A DNA stretch of 46,741 nt from UKL13-2 sp043756275 (GTDB lineage Bacteria > Pseudomonadota > Gammaproteobacteria > Burkholderiales > Usitatibacteraceae). The stretch spans positions 1 through 46,741 of the forward strand of contig JAYURJ010000075.1 of NCBI GenBank assembly GCA_043756275.1. Reading direction: 5' to 3'. Shown here in pieces: positions 24,675 to 32,728 of this stretch (its first letter is position 1; each line of letters opens with the position of its first letter). A program made the position numbers and the translations under genes. The notes below the pieces were generated by a model. That model had not been told where the DNA came from and searched no databases. It saw only the letters and a program-made list of their open reading frames with translations.

Positions 24675-25688
24675 ATGAAAAAAATATTGCTCGTCACCTC
24701 ATTCGCTCTGCTCACACTTAATGCTTGTGCCGCCACAGAGCCCGCCAAATCCAACGTAGCGCCGGTGGCCCCGGTGGCCGCAAAGCCAGCCGCCGTCGCT
24801 GCCACAACCGCACCGCTGCCTATCGCGAATGCGGCCCCCTTGCGGCTTGCGCCGGGCCAGCCGTTGCCTGCCAATCTCACGCAATTGACCATCATTGATC
24901 GTGAACCCGGCGACGCCAGTTCGGCATTGGTCGCTAACGGCAGTCCGATTTTGGTTCACTACACCGGCTGGCTGTATGACCCCGCCGCACCTGATGGAAA
25001 AGGTGCCCAGTTCGATTCATCGCGCACCCGCGTTGCACCGTTCAGTTTTATCGTTGGTGCCGGGAGAGTCATCAAGGGTTGGGACCTGGGAGCGATCGGT
25101 ATGAAAATCAACGGCAAACGCACGCTCATCATTCCGGCCAGCCTCGCATACGCAGAGCGCGAGCGCCCAAAAATTCCCGCTAATTCCAACCTGATGTTCG
25201 ATATTGAACTCATCAATATTGTGCAGACGGGTGCGTCCGGACTGGGTGTGTCGTCTACGCCCGCAGCACTGCCCGCGGTCGCGAGCGGACCAATGCGTCT
25301 CGCACCGAAAGCAACGCTACCGATGATCGCGACCGACCTGACCATCATCGATCAATTGGTCGGCACCGGGCAAACCGCCGAGGCAGGTTCAGCCGTGACA
25401 GTGCACTATACCGGCTGGCTTTATGATGCCAAATTGCCCGGCGGCAAGGGCAAGGAATTTGATAGCTCGGTCAAAAGCGGCAAGCCGTTCGTGTTTCCGC
25501 TGGGCGGCAAACGTGTGATTAGAGGCTGGGATGAAGGCGTGGCTGGCATGAAAGTCAAAGGCAAACGCACTCTCATCATTCCATCGCAATTCGGCTATGG
25601 CGAGCGCGGTGCGGGCGGCGTGATTCCGCCGAATGCGACGCTGATATTCGATGTCGAATTGCTCGACGTGGGCGGTAGCGCGAAATAG
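24675..25688 (+). CDS. Tandem FKBP-type peptidyl-prolyl isomerase, probable lipoprotein
   Basis: This 337-residue protein starts MKKILLVTSFALLTLNAC, where Cys18 could be lipidated, although Asn at -2 is unusual. A Pro/Ala-rich linker leads to two FKBP domains at about 90-185 and 235-333. Both have VHYTGWLYD, then FDSS, then a VI-GWD motif, then GKRTLIIP. The second keeps the classical GYGERGAGGVIPPNATLIF. In the first, that stretch is AYAERERPKIPANSNLMF, lacking the Gly-rich loop, so it may have weak activity. Such proteins assist folding in the periplasm. A strong terminator follows, marking the end of the M61/gabD/ggt/FKBP run. Confidence 0.9.
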   Translation: MKKILLVTSFALLTLNACAATEPAKSNVAPVAPVAAKPAAVAATTAPLPIANAAPLRLAPGQPLPANLTQLTIIDREPGDASSALVANGSPILVHYTGWLYDPAAPDGKGAQFDSSRTRVAPFSFIVGAGRVIKGWDLGAIGMKINGKRTLIIPASLAYAERERPKIPANSNLMFDIELINIVQTGASGLGVSSTPAALPAVASGPMRLAPKATLPMIATDLTIIDQLVGTGQTAEAGSAVTVHYTGWLYDAKLPGGKGKEFDSSVKSGKPFVFPLGGKRVIRGWDEGVAGMKVKGKRTLIIPSQFGYGERGAGGVIPPNATLIFDVELLDVGGSAK

Positions 25689-25721
25689 CAACGCGTTGAG
25701 GAGTTTCTCGAAGCCTAACTG

Positions 25722-25774
25722 CCGTTCGCACTGATCTCCGCCTGTGCTGAGCTCAGTGCGAACGGGGTTTTTTT
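25722..25774 (+). terminator. Rho-independent terminator after the FKBP gene
   Basis: CCGTTCGCACTGA pairs perfectly with TCAGTGCGAACGG around an 18-base loop, followed by GG and a run of T residues. Confidence 0.9.
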
Positions 25775-25789
25775 AGAAGTCCTTTGTAC

Positions 25790-25855
25790 AGACACTAGCA
25801 CTGGCGTGGCTTCCAAGCCAATATAGGCTGAAAGTGCGCGCCAGATGGCGTTCTA
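25790..25855 (+). repeat. 66-bp palindromic repeat, copy D
   Basis: It contains CACTAGCACTGGCGTGGCTT and ends CAGATGGCGTTCTA. The central stem is AGCC/GGCT around AATATA. It lies between the terminator and the CinA-like gene. Confidence 0.85.
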
Positions 25856-25876
25856 CGTTTTTAATTGAAACCGCGC

Positions 25877-26620
25877 ATGAAAACCTTTGCCGCAATCATC
25901 ATCGGCGACGAAATCCTTTCTGGCAAACGCCAGGACAAGCATTTGTCGAAGACCATCGAGACGTTAAAAGCGCGCGGACTTGATCTTGGCTATGCCCAAT
26001 ATATCGGTGACGAGCCCGAGCGTATTGTGGCCACACTCAAGCGTTCCTTCGCGACCGACCACATCGTTTTTTGTTTCGGCGGCATCGGTGCCACACCCGA
26101 CGACTACACGCGGCAATGCGCGGCTGAGGCGTTGGGCGTGGCTTTGCACACGCACCCGGAGGCGATGGCGGCGATGGCCGCAAAGCCGGGTTTCGAGCTC
26201 ACACCAAATCGCATCAAGATGGCCGAGTTTCCAGTCGGCTCAACCGTCATCCCGAACCCGTACAACCAGATCGCCGCGTTCTCATGCGGAGACCATCATT
26301 TCCTGCCGGGCTTTCCCGAAATGGCCTGGCCGATGATGGCGTGGGTGCTGGAATCAACATACCGACACCTGTTTGATCAAGTCGCATTTGCCGAAGAAAT
26401 CATCGTTATCCATGAGGCCGGTGAGAGCAAACTGATCGACGCGATGAATCGACTCGTGGCCGATTTTCCGAGCACCAAACTATCGAGCCTGCCGCAGCAT
26501 TTGCCAAGCGGCAGCATCATTGAATTATCGATCCGGGGTGACCCGCTTCTCGTGCCGATTGCGATGCGGCAAATGCAACAAGAAGTTCACAATCTCGGTT
26601 TCAAATTTGACGTAAAGTAG
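25877..26620 (+). CDS. CinA-like molybdopterin-binding-domain protein (single domain)
   Basis: This 247-residue protein starts at the ATG at 25877; an in-frame TTG four codons upstream is possible. The MoCF/CinA N-terminal fold is shown by IIIGDEILSGKRQDKH, by VGD-like YIGDEPERI and by FCFGGIGATPDDYTRQCAAEALG. The pattern LPGFPEMAWPMMAWVLE follows. In full CinA this part has nucleotide-pyrophosphatase activity and is joined to a PncC NMN-deamidase domain. That second domain is absent here, as in stand-alone family members. The next gene follows after 24 bases and may be co-transcribed. Function is uncertain. Confidence 0.85.
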   Translation: MKTFAAIIIGDEILSGKRQDKHLSKTIETLKARGLDLGYAQYIGDEPERIVATLKRSFATDHIVFCFGGIGATPDDYTRQCAAEALGVALHTHPEAMAAMAAKPGFELTPNRIKMAEFPVGSTVIPNPYNQIAAFSCGDHHFLPGFPEMAWPMMAWVLESTYRHLFDQVAFAEEIIVIHEAGESKLIDAMNRLVADFPSTKLSSLPQHLPSGSIIELSIRGDPLLVPIAMRQMQQEVHNLGFKFDVK

Positions 26621-26644
26621 TTTTTTAACGCAGAGGAGAAGCAG

Positions 26645-27088
26645 ATGGGATTGCTCGATGGATTACTGGGGAGTTTGACGGGTGGTGGCAGTGCTAGTGG
26701 CAACAGCGGATCCAATCCGTTATTGCAAATTGCGATGCAGATGCTGGCCAACAAGGGCGGCGGCGGCACAGGTGGCGGCGCACTGGAAAGCATGGGCGGA
26801 TTGAGCGGCATCGTCAGTGCTTTCCAAAAAGGTGGTCTCGGCCATCTGGCTGATTCATGGGTCGGCACGGGTGACAACCTGCCCGTGAGCGGCGATCAGC
26901 TCTCACAAGTTTTAGGCTCGGACAAGATTGGCGAGATCGCCAGCCAACTCGGCCTGTCCCAAGGCGATGCGGCTGGTGGACTGGCGAAAATACTGCCTGA
27001 CCTCATCAATCACGTCACCCCAAACGGCCAGATACCAGCCAGCAACAATATGGTGGCCGATGCGCTTTCGATGTTTCTGAAAAGATAA
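26645..27088 (+). CDS. YidB-like DUF937 protein
   Basis: This 147-residue protein follows CAGAGGAGAAGCAG. It opens MGLLDGLLGSLTGG, then has a Gly-rich spacer (about 14-45). The DUF937 core is seen in FQKGGLGHLADSWVGTGDN, PVSGDQLSQVLGSDKIGEIA, LGLSQGDAAGGLAKILPDLIN and VTPNGQIP. The core repeats the pattern of short helices typical of YidB. Members are small soluble proteins, widespread in proteobacteria, of unknown function. A stem-loop follows the stop. Confidence 0.92.
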   Translation: MGLLDGLLGSLTGGGSASGNSGSNPLLQIAMQMLANKGGGGTGGGALESMGGLSGIVSAFQKGGLGHLADSWVGTGDNLPVSGDQLSQVLGSDKIGEIASQLGLSQGDAAGGLAKILPDLINHVTPNGQIPASNNMVADALSMFLKR

Positions 27089-27102
27089 CTTCGTTGACAT
27101 CG

Positions 27103-27141
27103 TCGGCCTGAACCCCGCGCCAGACGTGGTGTTCAGGCCGA
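27103..27141 (+). terminator. Stem-loop between convergent yidB-like and yceI-like genes
   Basis: TCGGCCTGAAC pairs perfectly with GTTCAGGCCGA over a 17-base loop. A short TTTCATTT follows on the plus strand. It probably terminates the plus-strand transcript. Confidence 0.65.
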
Positions 27142-27143
27142 TT

Positions 27144-27815
27144 TCATTTGTGGGTCGCGGATTGTGGCCGCGTGATTGGCGCGCCCGACTCGCTCGCCAG
27201 TGTTGGTGGCAACGGCTGCGGTTTGGTTTCTTCAGACTCGCCGAGCGCGAACATCGCAATCTTGATGGTGACATCGTCGCTGACCGAATGCGACCACGAT
27301 TTCATGCCGAACGCAGAACGCTTCACGGTTAACGTGGCCTCGGCGCGGCAAAACGCGGGCGCGGGAACGGGCGTGTTTGCAGGCTTGCATGTCCAATGCT
27401 TGATTGCGAGCGCCACCAACTGCGTGTTACCTGTCAGCGTCAACATTCCCTCGATCAAACGCAGGCGTTCACCTTCAAAAACAAAACGCGACGATTTGAA
27501 TGCAATGCGCGGATATTTTTCAACATTGAAAAAATCTGCACCGCGCGCCGCCGCACTGGCGCGCGCCGAGTTGGCCTCCACCGTGGTGGTATCGATCAGC
27601 ACCTCGATATTGCCCACCCGACTGGCAGGGTCAAAGTGCATGTCGCCGGTGGTGCGTTTGAAATGGCCGCGAATGGGAATAAAGCCGAGCAGCCTGACTT
27701 CAAAACTGGACGTCGTCTCCGTAGGGTCAAGGCGATAGTTGGTTGCGGCCACGCCAGCAGGTTGAAGCATTAGCAGCGCGAAAATCGTGCCGCATAACAC
27801 GTCACACATCGCCAT
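27144..27815 (-). CDS. YceI-family periplasmic protein
   Basis: This 223-residue protein starts at an ATG with GGAGA upstream, overlapping the Hsp15 gene by 14 bases. The signal peptide ends near QPAGVAA. The YceI lipocalin-like fold is shown by YRLDPTETTSSFEVRLLGF, GHFKRTTGDMHFDPAS, IDTTTVEANSARAS, FFNVEKYPRIAFKSSRFVF and a late VKRSAFGM. YceI proteins bind isoprenoid-like lipids in the periplasm. The C-terminal 30 residues are Pro/Thr-rich and beyond the usual fold. It is the last of three overlapping or nearly touching genes on this strand. Confidence 0.92.
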   Translation of the reverse strand: MAMCDVLCGTIFALLMLQPAGVAATNYRLDPTETTSSFEVRLLGFIPIRGHFKRTTGDMHFDPASRVGNIEVLIDTTTVEANSARASAAARGADFFNVEKYPRIAFKSSRFVFEGERLRLIEGMLTLTGNTQLVALAIKHWTCKPANTPVPAPAFCRAEATLTVKRSAFGMKSWSHSVSDDVTIKIAMFALGESEETKPQPLPPTLASESGAPITRPQSATHK

Positions 27816-28224
27816 CGTTGAAGGTCTCCGCATTGCGCTGCCACTGCTCGATCGTGCGCCGGTCTTTTTTGGTCGGTCGACCGCGAAATAACGGTGGCGG
27901 CATGTCGCGCAATTCTGCAGCGACCTTTTCGCGCGCCAGAACGCTGGCGGCCGATTCCTCAAACAGCGTTTGTGCAATCGTTGCCGAGCCGCGTTTGTCG
28001 GCAACCGCTTTGACGACCAGTTGATATTCCACTGGCGGCTTCCGCAACTGCAGTCGATCCCCCGGCCTGATATTTTTAGACGGCTTCACGCGCTCGCCAT
28101 TCACTTCAATGCGTCCCGCGTTGATCGCATCGATGGCGAGTTGACGTGTTTTGAAAAAGCGCGCGGCCCAGAGCCACTTGTCCAACCGCGCGCCGACGCC
28201 TGCTTCGATCTCTTTGCTCACCAC
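27802..28224 (-). CDS. hslR: Heat-shock protein 15 homologue (S4 RNA-binding)
   Basis: Hsp15 binds free 50S subunits carrying stalled nascent chains and helps recycle them. This 140-residue protein has the S4 domain at about residues 11-75: RLDKWLWAARFFKTRQLAIDAI and GRIEVNGERVKPSKNIRPGDRLQL. The basic C-terminal tail has RGRPTKKDRRTIEQW. It starts with GTG, 3 bases after the proteasome-like protease gene. The pairing of a heat-shock ribosome factor and a protease suggests a shared stress response. Confidence 0.92.
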   Translation of the reverse strand: MVSKEIEAGVGARLDKWLWAARFFKTRQLAIDAINAGRIEVNGERVKPSKNIRPGDRLQLRKPPVEYQLVVKAVADKRGSATIAQTLFEESAASVLAREKVAAELRDMPPPLFRGRPTKKDRRTIEQWQRNAETFNDGDV

Positions 28225-28227
28225 ACG

Positions 28228-28806
28228 TCAGCGCGCCTTGCCACTTAATTTTACCGACGCAATATTCATCGGCAATCCCGTGCCGGTGTCGTACTCAGCC
28301 CCAGCCAGCACGCCGATCTTGGCGATCTCTTCAGCCGTCTTCCTGCCTTTGAATACGGCAAACATGGCACCCAGCGCAAAATCGCGCCCCGACCCGATCG
28401 ACCAGAACATGTCGAACTCGAACACTTCGCGCATCGAATAAACGCCGTAAATGCCGCTGGAATTGACCACCAATGCGGTGAGTTGCGACGATTCATACGG
28501 GTCGTCGTCCTCTTCCTTCGGATTCAGAAAGGCCTCCTCCTTCAAAATCGGGTGAATTTTTCGAAAGCTCTCGTAAATTTCCTCACGGCCATGAAATTTG
28601 AATTCCGGGTGCTTTTTAAGCAACGTTTCGAGCACCAGTTGATGCGCCGCACTGCCGGCGATGCCAAAATAATTGTCACCGTGCTTGAGCAATTTTTCCG
28701 GGGCTGCATCGTGCACACTCGCCAGCCGGGTGGATCCAAATGTCGTCAGGGTATCGCCCGCAATCACGGCCACTCCGTTTTTCTTCACCACCACAATGGT
28801 CGTCAT
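28228..28806 (-). CDS. Proteasome-like Ntn hydrolase (HslV/BPH type)
   Basis: This 192-residue protein starts at an ATG with GGAG 8 bases upstream. It reads MTTIVVVKKNGVAVIAGDTLTTFG; removal of Met would expose Thr as the catalytic nucleophile, as in HslV. GIAGSAAHQLVLETLL and FWSIGSGRDFALGAMFAVF match the proteasome beta-subunit fold. There is no adjacent hslU ATPase. Its acidic loop (NPKEEDDDPYESS) and gene context differ from HslV. It best fits the betaproteobacterial proteasome homologue (BPH), a self-compartmentalising protease, based on recalled family patterns. HslV proper cannot be excluded without alignment. Confidence 0.82.
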   Translation of the reverse strand: MTTIVVVKKNGVAVIAGDTLTTFGSTRLASVHDAAPEKLLKHGDNYFGIAGSAAHQLVLETLLKKHPEFKFHGREEIYESFRKIHPILKEEAFLNPKEEDDDPYESSQLTALVVNSSGIYGVYSMREVFEFDMFWSIGSGRDFALGAMFAVFKGRKTAEEIAKIGVLAGAEYDTGTGLPMNIASVKLSGKAR

Positions 28807-29005
28807 CACATTCTCCTTTGGTGCACTGAACTGACTGAATTGTTCTTGAATCTTATTTTAAGGAAATCCTGACACCGAAACCGCCGACCGTCGTTGACTT
28901 CGCGGCACCGGTTCGGCACACTCATTTGCGTGCAACAATATTGATTCAGGGACACGGGATTAGCCATCCGTGATGGCAATTAACACACAAACACAGGGAC
29001 TTAAC

Positions 29006-30610
29006 ATGAATTTCTCCGCGCAGCTTAAAGTCAACGTCGGTGTCAGTGTTCGCTTGATCGCACTATCCGGTTTGGCCAGTATGGTTTTATTGAGTTCGGC
29101 CGCAAACGCCAAAACCTTCCGCTGGGCCAGTGCCGGCGACATTCTGACGATGGACCCCCATTCGCAAAACGAGGGCCTCAACAACCCCATGAACGGCCAT
29201 GTGTATGAGCCGCTGCTCACGCGCGATGAAAAAATGGCGCTTGAAGCTTGTCTGGCCGTATCGTGGCAACAGCTTGACCCCGGCACCATGCGCTTCAAGC
29301 TACGCGACAAAGTCACCTTCCACGACGGCGCAGCCTTCACGGCCGACGATGTGGTGTTCTCGATCACGCGGGCGATGGACAAAACCTCGGATTACAAAGC
29401 CTACATTCAGGGCATCAAGGAAGTCCGCAAAGTAGACAACCTCACCGTCGATATCATTAGCACCGGTCCGAATCCGACGCTGCTCGATCAACTGACCCAG
29501 TTGCGCATGATGAACAAAGCGTGGGCGACAAAATTCAACGTCCTGCGTCCAACCGATTTTAAGAACAAGGAAGAATCGTGGGCGGTGCGCAACGCCAACG
29601 GTACCGGCGCCTATATTTTAAAAGCGCGTGAACCGGACGTAAAAACGATATTTGTCGCCAATTCAAACTGGTGGGGCAAGCGCGGCAACGTCGATGAAGT
29701 CATCTACACGCCGATCAAATCCGATGCGACCCGTGTAGCCGCCCTGATATCCGGTGAAGTCGATCTGATCCTTGACCCACCGGTGCAGGATGTCGCCAAG
29801 CTCTCGCAAAACAAGGACCTCAAAATAATTGCCGGCAATGAAAACCGTACCATCTTTGTCAATTTCGACCAAGGGCGGGACGAATTGCTCTACGGCAGCA
29901 AGGGCAAAAATCCGTTCAAGGATCTGCGCGTGCGTCAGGCCATGTTGTTGACCATTGATGTCCCGGCCATCCACAAAACGGTGATGCGCAGCTCGTCCCT
30001 GCCGACCATGTCAATGATCGCGCCACAAGTGCGCGGCTACTCGAAGGATCTGGAAAAGCGCCCTGCAATTGACATCGAAAAGGCTAAAAAATTGATGCGC
30101 GAGGCAGGCCTTGCCAATGGCTTTGATGTGACCTTCGATTGCCCGAATGACCGCTACAAGAACGACGAAAAAATCTGTACCGCAATTGCCGGCATGCTGT
30201 CCAAAATCGGCATTCGCGTCAAACTCAATTCGATGCCGAAGGCGGCCTACTTCCCCAAGATTCAAAAAAGCGACACCAGCATGTTCCTCTACGGCTGGGG
30301 CGTGCCGACCTTCGATTCGCTTTATACCTTGCAGGAAATTATTCGCACCCGAGGCATCGGTGCCGATGGCGCAAACAATTATTCCGGCTACTCCAATCCA
30401 AAAGCAGATGCAGTCATCGAGAAGCTGAAAACCGAAATCGATTTCAAAAAGCGCGCCGAGCTCACCAGAGAAGTGCTGCTGATCGATCAAGCCGATGTTG
30501 GACATATTCCATTGCATCATCAGATGATTCCGTGGGCGATGCGAAAAAGTGTGAATGTCGCGCATCGGGCGGACAACGGGCTATATGCGATGGCGGTGGT
30601 GATTAAGTAG
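29006..30610 (+). CDS. Periplasmic ABC-transporter substrate-binding protein, family 5 (paralogue 3)
   Basis: This 534-residue protein starts at the ATG behind CAGGGACTTAAC; upstream starts lack a site. The signal peptide runs to SSAANA. Features are TFRWASAGDILTMDPHSQNE, VTFHDGAAFTADDVVFS, KGKNPFKDLRVRQAMLL and VDEVIYTPIKSDATRVAAL. Its CPNDRYKND segment groups it with paralogues 1 and 2, although it lies next to 4 and 5 and shares the GWGVPTFDSLYTLQ motif with 5. It therefore bridges the two groups. A region with no clear promoter precedes it. Confidence 0.93.
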   Translation: MNFSAQLKVNVGVSVRLIALSGLASMVLLSSAANAKTFRWASAGDILTMDPHSQNEGLNNPMNGHVYEPLLTRDEKMALEACLAVSWQQLDPGTMRFKLRDKVTFHDGAAFTADDVVFSITRAMDKTSDYKAYIQGIKEVRKVDNLTVDIISTGPNPTLLDQLTQLRMMNKAWATKFNVLRPTDFKNKEESWAVRNANGTGAYILKAREPDVKTIFVANSNWWGKRGNVDEVIYTPIKSDATRVAALISGEVDLILDPPVQDVAKLSQNKDLKIIAGNENRTIFVNFDQGRDELLYGSKGKNPFKDLRVRQAMLLTIDVPAIHKTVMRSSSLPTMSMIAPQVRGYSKDLEKRPAIDIEKAKKLMREAGLANGFDVTFDCPNDRYKNDEKICTAIAGMLSKIGIRVKLNSMPKAAYFPKIQKSDTSMFLYGWGVPTFDSLYTLQEIIRTRGIGADGANNYSGYSNPKADAVIEKLKTEIDFKKRAELTREVLLIDQADVGHIPLHHQMIPWAMRKSVNVAHRADNGLYAMAVVIK

Positions 30611-30644
30611 CGCGCCGATAGCGGTGGTGATGCGGTTGGTATTA

Positions 30645-30845
30645 CCCCCTCTCCCTCGGTCCCTCCCCCACGGGGGGGGAGGGAGGCAAAAGCACTTCCC
30701 CTTTCGCGGAGAAGGTTTTGATTTTCTTCCCTCCCCCTTGCAGGGCGCGTGGCTCGCTGCATCGAGCCGCCGTTCAGCAGGCGCACCGCATGCGGTGCGA
30801 AATCCCTGCTTCACCCTCGCGGGGGAGGGATCGAGGGAGAGGGGG
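30645..30845. mobile_element. 201-bp MITE-like element with 25-bp terminal inverted repeats
   Basis: The left end, CCCCCTCTCCCTCG followed by GTCCCTCCCCC, is matched by the reverse complement of the right end with one mismatch in 25 bases. The interior contains GCACCGCATGCGGTGC, a small palindrome, and a second pyrimidine-rich CTTCCCTCCCCC. No transposase is encoded. It runs into the 5' end of the next binding-protein gene. Confidence 0.75.
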
Positions 30846-32438
30846 CATCAACGCCACCTCGCTCTCATCAAGTGCGCTCTGCTCTCCCTACTGTTTGCCG
30901 CATTCATCAGTAACACCTCCGCCAAAACCATCCGCTACGCCACACAGGACGAACCACAAACACTCGACCCGCATTCGGCGAGCCTTGCGGTCACAACGCG
31001 GCTACTCTCGAATGTCTACGAAGGCCTGGTCGGACGCGACAAGAATTTCAAGCTGGTGCCGTGGCTCGCGGTGTCGTGGTCACAACCGGACGCGTTGACG
31101 TGGCGCTTCAAATTGCGACCGAATGTGAAGTTTCACGACGGCGCATTGCTCACGGCTGACGATGTGGTGTTCTCGATGGATCGCGCACTCTCCGCCAATT
31201 CGCAATTCAAATCCACAGTGCAGGGTGTTGCCCGCGCAAAAAAAATCGATGAACTGACTGTTGACCTCATCATGCGCGAACCAAACCCGGTGCTGCTGAA
31301 CCACCTGTTCGGATTTCGCATCATGAACAAGGCGTGGGCAATCAAAAACCATTCGGCAAACCCGCAAAACTACACCGACAAAGAAGATACGTTTTCTTCG
31401 CGCAACGCGAACGGCACCGGCCCGTTTATGTTGAAGGAACGTCAGACGGATGTGCGGACGGTGCTCATCGCACATTCCAACTGGTGGAACAAGGCAAGCC
31501 CGGAAAAAGGCAATGTGACCGAGGTGATATTGCTGCCGATTAAATCGAATGCCACCCGCGCGGCCGCGTTGCTATCAGGCGAAGTTGATTTCGTGAACGA
31601 CCCGCCGCCGCAGGATATCGCGCGCCTCAAATCGGTAGCCGATGTCAAAATTCTTGAAGGCTTGGAGGCGCGGGTGCAATTTCTGATGTTCGACACCCAC
31701 CGCGATGAACTGCTGTATTCGAACGTCAAAGGAAAAAATCCATTCAAGGATGTGCGCGTGCGCCAGGCAATCGCCCACGCGATCGACATTCAGGCGATTA
31801 AGGCCAAGGTGATGCGCAACCTTTCGCTACCGATTGGCGCGATCATCACTTCAACCGATCAGGGTTATTCGAAAGATGCCGATAAACGTCTGCCGCTGGA
31901 CCGCGACAAAGCCAAAAAGCTGCTCGCCGAGGCTGGCTATGCGAACGGCTTTGCCGTTACGCTCGATTGCGGCAACAACCAGCCAGCCGCTGATATTTGT
32001 CAGTCGATCTCGCCGATGTTGGCGCAGATCGGCATCAAAGTGACGCCCAATATTGTTCCCACGTCGAACTATTTTTCCAAACTACAAAAATTCGACACCA
32101 GTTTTTATCTGCTGAGCTGGGGCACGCCGACGTCTGACGCGCTATCGACATTGCAATATCTGTTGCGCACCAATGACGGTCGCGGAACCGGCAATGGCGA
32201 CGGCAACTATGGCCGTTACTCAAATCCGAAGTTCGATCAACTGGTCGATGCCTTCAAGGTGGAGCCTGACATGAAAAAACGCGACGCGTTGATTCGCGAC
32301 GCGCTGCTGCTGCTGAACGCTGAATTGCCGGCGGTGCCTTTGCATCAGGCGATCATCCCGTGGGCCATGCGTAAAAACGTCACCGCAGTCTTCCCGCCCA
32401 ATAGCGTGCCGTATTTTTTTCGCTTTAATATCCAATGA
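30795..32438 (+). CDS. Periplasmic ABC-transporter substrate-binding protein, family 5 (paralogue 4), 5' end altered
   Basis: The protein body is intact: TIRYATQDEPQTLDPHSAS, VKFHDGALLTADDVVFSMD, KGKNPFKDVRVRQAIAHAID and AIIPWAMRKNV. It shares the CGNNQPAADIC segment with paralogue 5. The export signal LLSLLFAAFISNTSA is present, but no ATG, GTG or TTG lies between it and the 201-bp element. The nearest in-frame start is the GTG at 30795 inside the element, giving 547 residues with an unusual long N-region. The next is the ATG at 30624, before the element. I take 30795 with low certainty. The gene may be poorly expressed. Confidence 0.82.
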   Translation: MRNPCFTLAGEGSRERGHQRHLALIKCALLSLLFAAFISNTSAKTIRYATQDEPQTLDPHSASLAVTTRLLSNVYEGLVGRDKNFKLVPWLAVSWSQPDALTWRFKLRPNVKFHDGALLTADDVVFSMDRALSANSQFKSTVQGVARAKKIDELTVDLIMREPNPVLLNHLFGFRIMNKAWAIKNHSANPQNYTDKEDTFSSRNANGTGPFMLKERQTDVRTVLIAHSNWWNKASPEKGNVTEVILLPIKSNATRAAALLSGEVDFVNDPPPQDIARLKSVADVKILEGLEARVQFLMFDTHRDELLYSNVKGKNPFKDVRVRQAIAHAIDIQAIKAKVMRNLSLPIGAIITSTDQGYSKDADKRLPLDRDKAKKLLAEAGYANGFAVTLDCGNNQPAADICQSISPMLAQIGIKVTPNIVPTSNYFSKLQKFDTSFYLLSWGTPTSDALSTLQYLLRTNDGRGTGNGDGNYGRYSNPKFDQLVDAFKVEPDMKKRDALIRDALLLLNAELPAVPLHQAIIPWAMRKNVTAVFPPNSVPYFFRFNIQ

Positions 32439-32462
32439 TGCTGTTGACGATAAAAAATAACG

Positions 32463-32528
32463 TGGAACGCCATTTGACGGGCATTTTCAGGCATTTTTGG
32501 CCTTAAAGCCGCGCCAGTGCTAGTGTTT
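32463..32528 (-). repeat. 66-bp palindromic repeat, copy E
   Basis: Read on the minus strand it starts AAACACTAGCACTGGCG and ends AAATGGCGTTCCA. The central stem is AGGC/GCCT around a CAAAAAT loop. It lies after paralogue 4 and before the promoter of paralogue 5. Confidence 0.88.
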
Positions 32529-32563
32529 ATTAATTAATACGCAGGATAAGTGTCGCCATCAGC

Positions 32564-32592
32564 CTGACTTGAAACCGTAAAAAAGCTATAAT
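32564..32592 (+). promoter_or_regulatory. Sigma-70-type promoter for the paralogue 5/dpp operon
   Basis: CTGACT (four of six consensus positions) and a perfect TATAAT are separated by 17 bases. They are followed by a leader stem-loop and the binding-protein gene. This is the best promoter match I found in the window. Confidence 0.6.
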
Positions 32593-32600
32593 TCGCCGCT

Positions 32601-32624
32601 GCCCGTCGAGGCGACTCGACGGGC
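32601..32624 (+). promoter_or_regulatory. Leader stem-loop in the 5' UTR of the dpp operon
   Basis: GCCCGTCGAG pairs perfectly with CTCGACGGGC around a GCGA tetraloop, beginning close to the expected transcription start. No T tract follows, so it is not a terminator. It may stabilise the 5' end or bind a regulator. Confidence 0.55.
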
Positions 32625-32728
32625 AATTTCATGTCCGGGGCTGATTTTTCCCGAACATTTTTATGACCTTCTCACGCATGCGACCACAAGTTGCCATACG
32701 GGGAATTTCAAACAACCGTTGGGATCCC

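Noticed and set aside
27144..28004. A longer form of the YceI protein starting at 28004
   Set aside because: The extra N-terminal part is antisense-free but overlaps the Hsp15 gene in another frame, and the ATG at 27815 has both a ribosome-binding site and a signal peptide.
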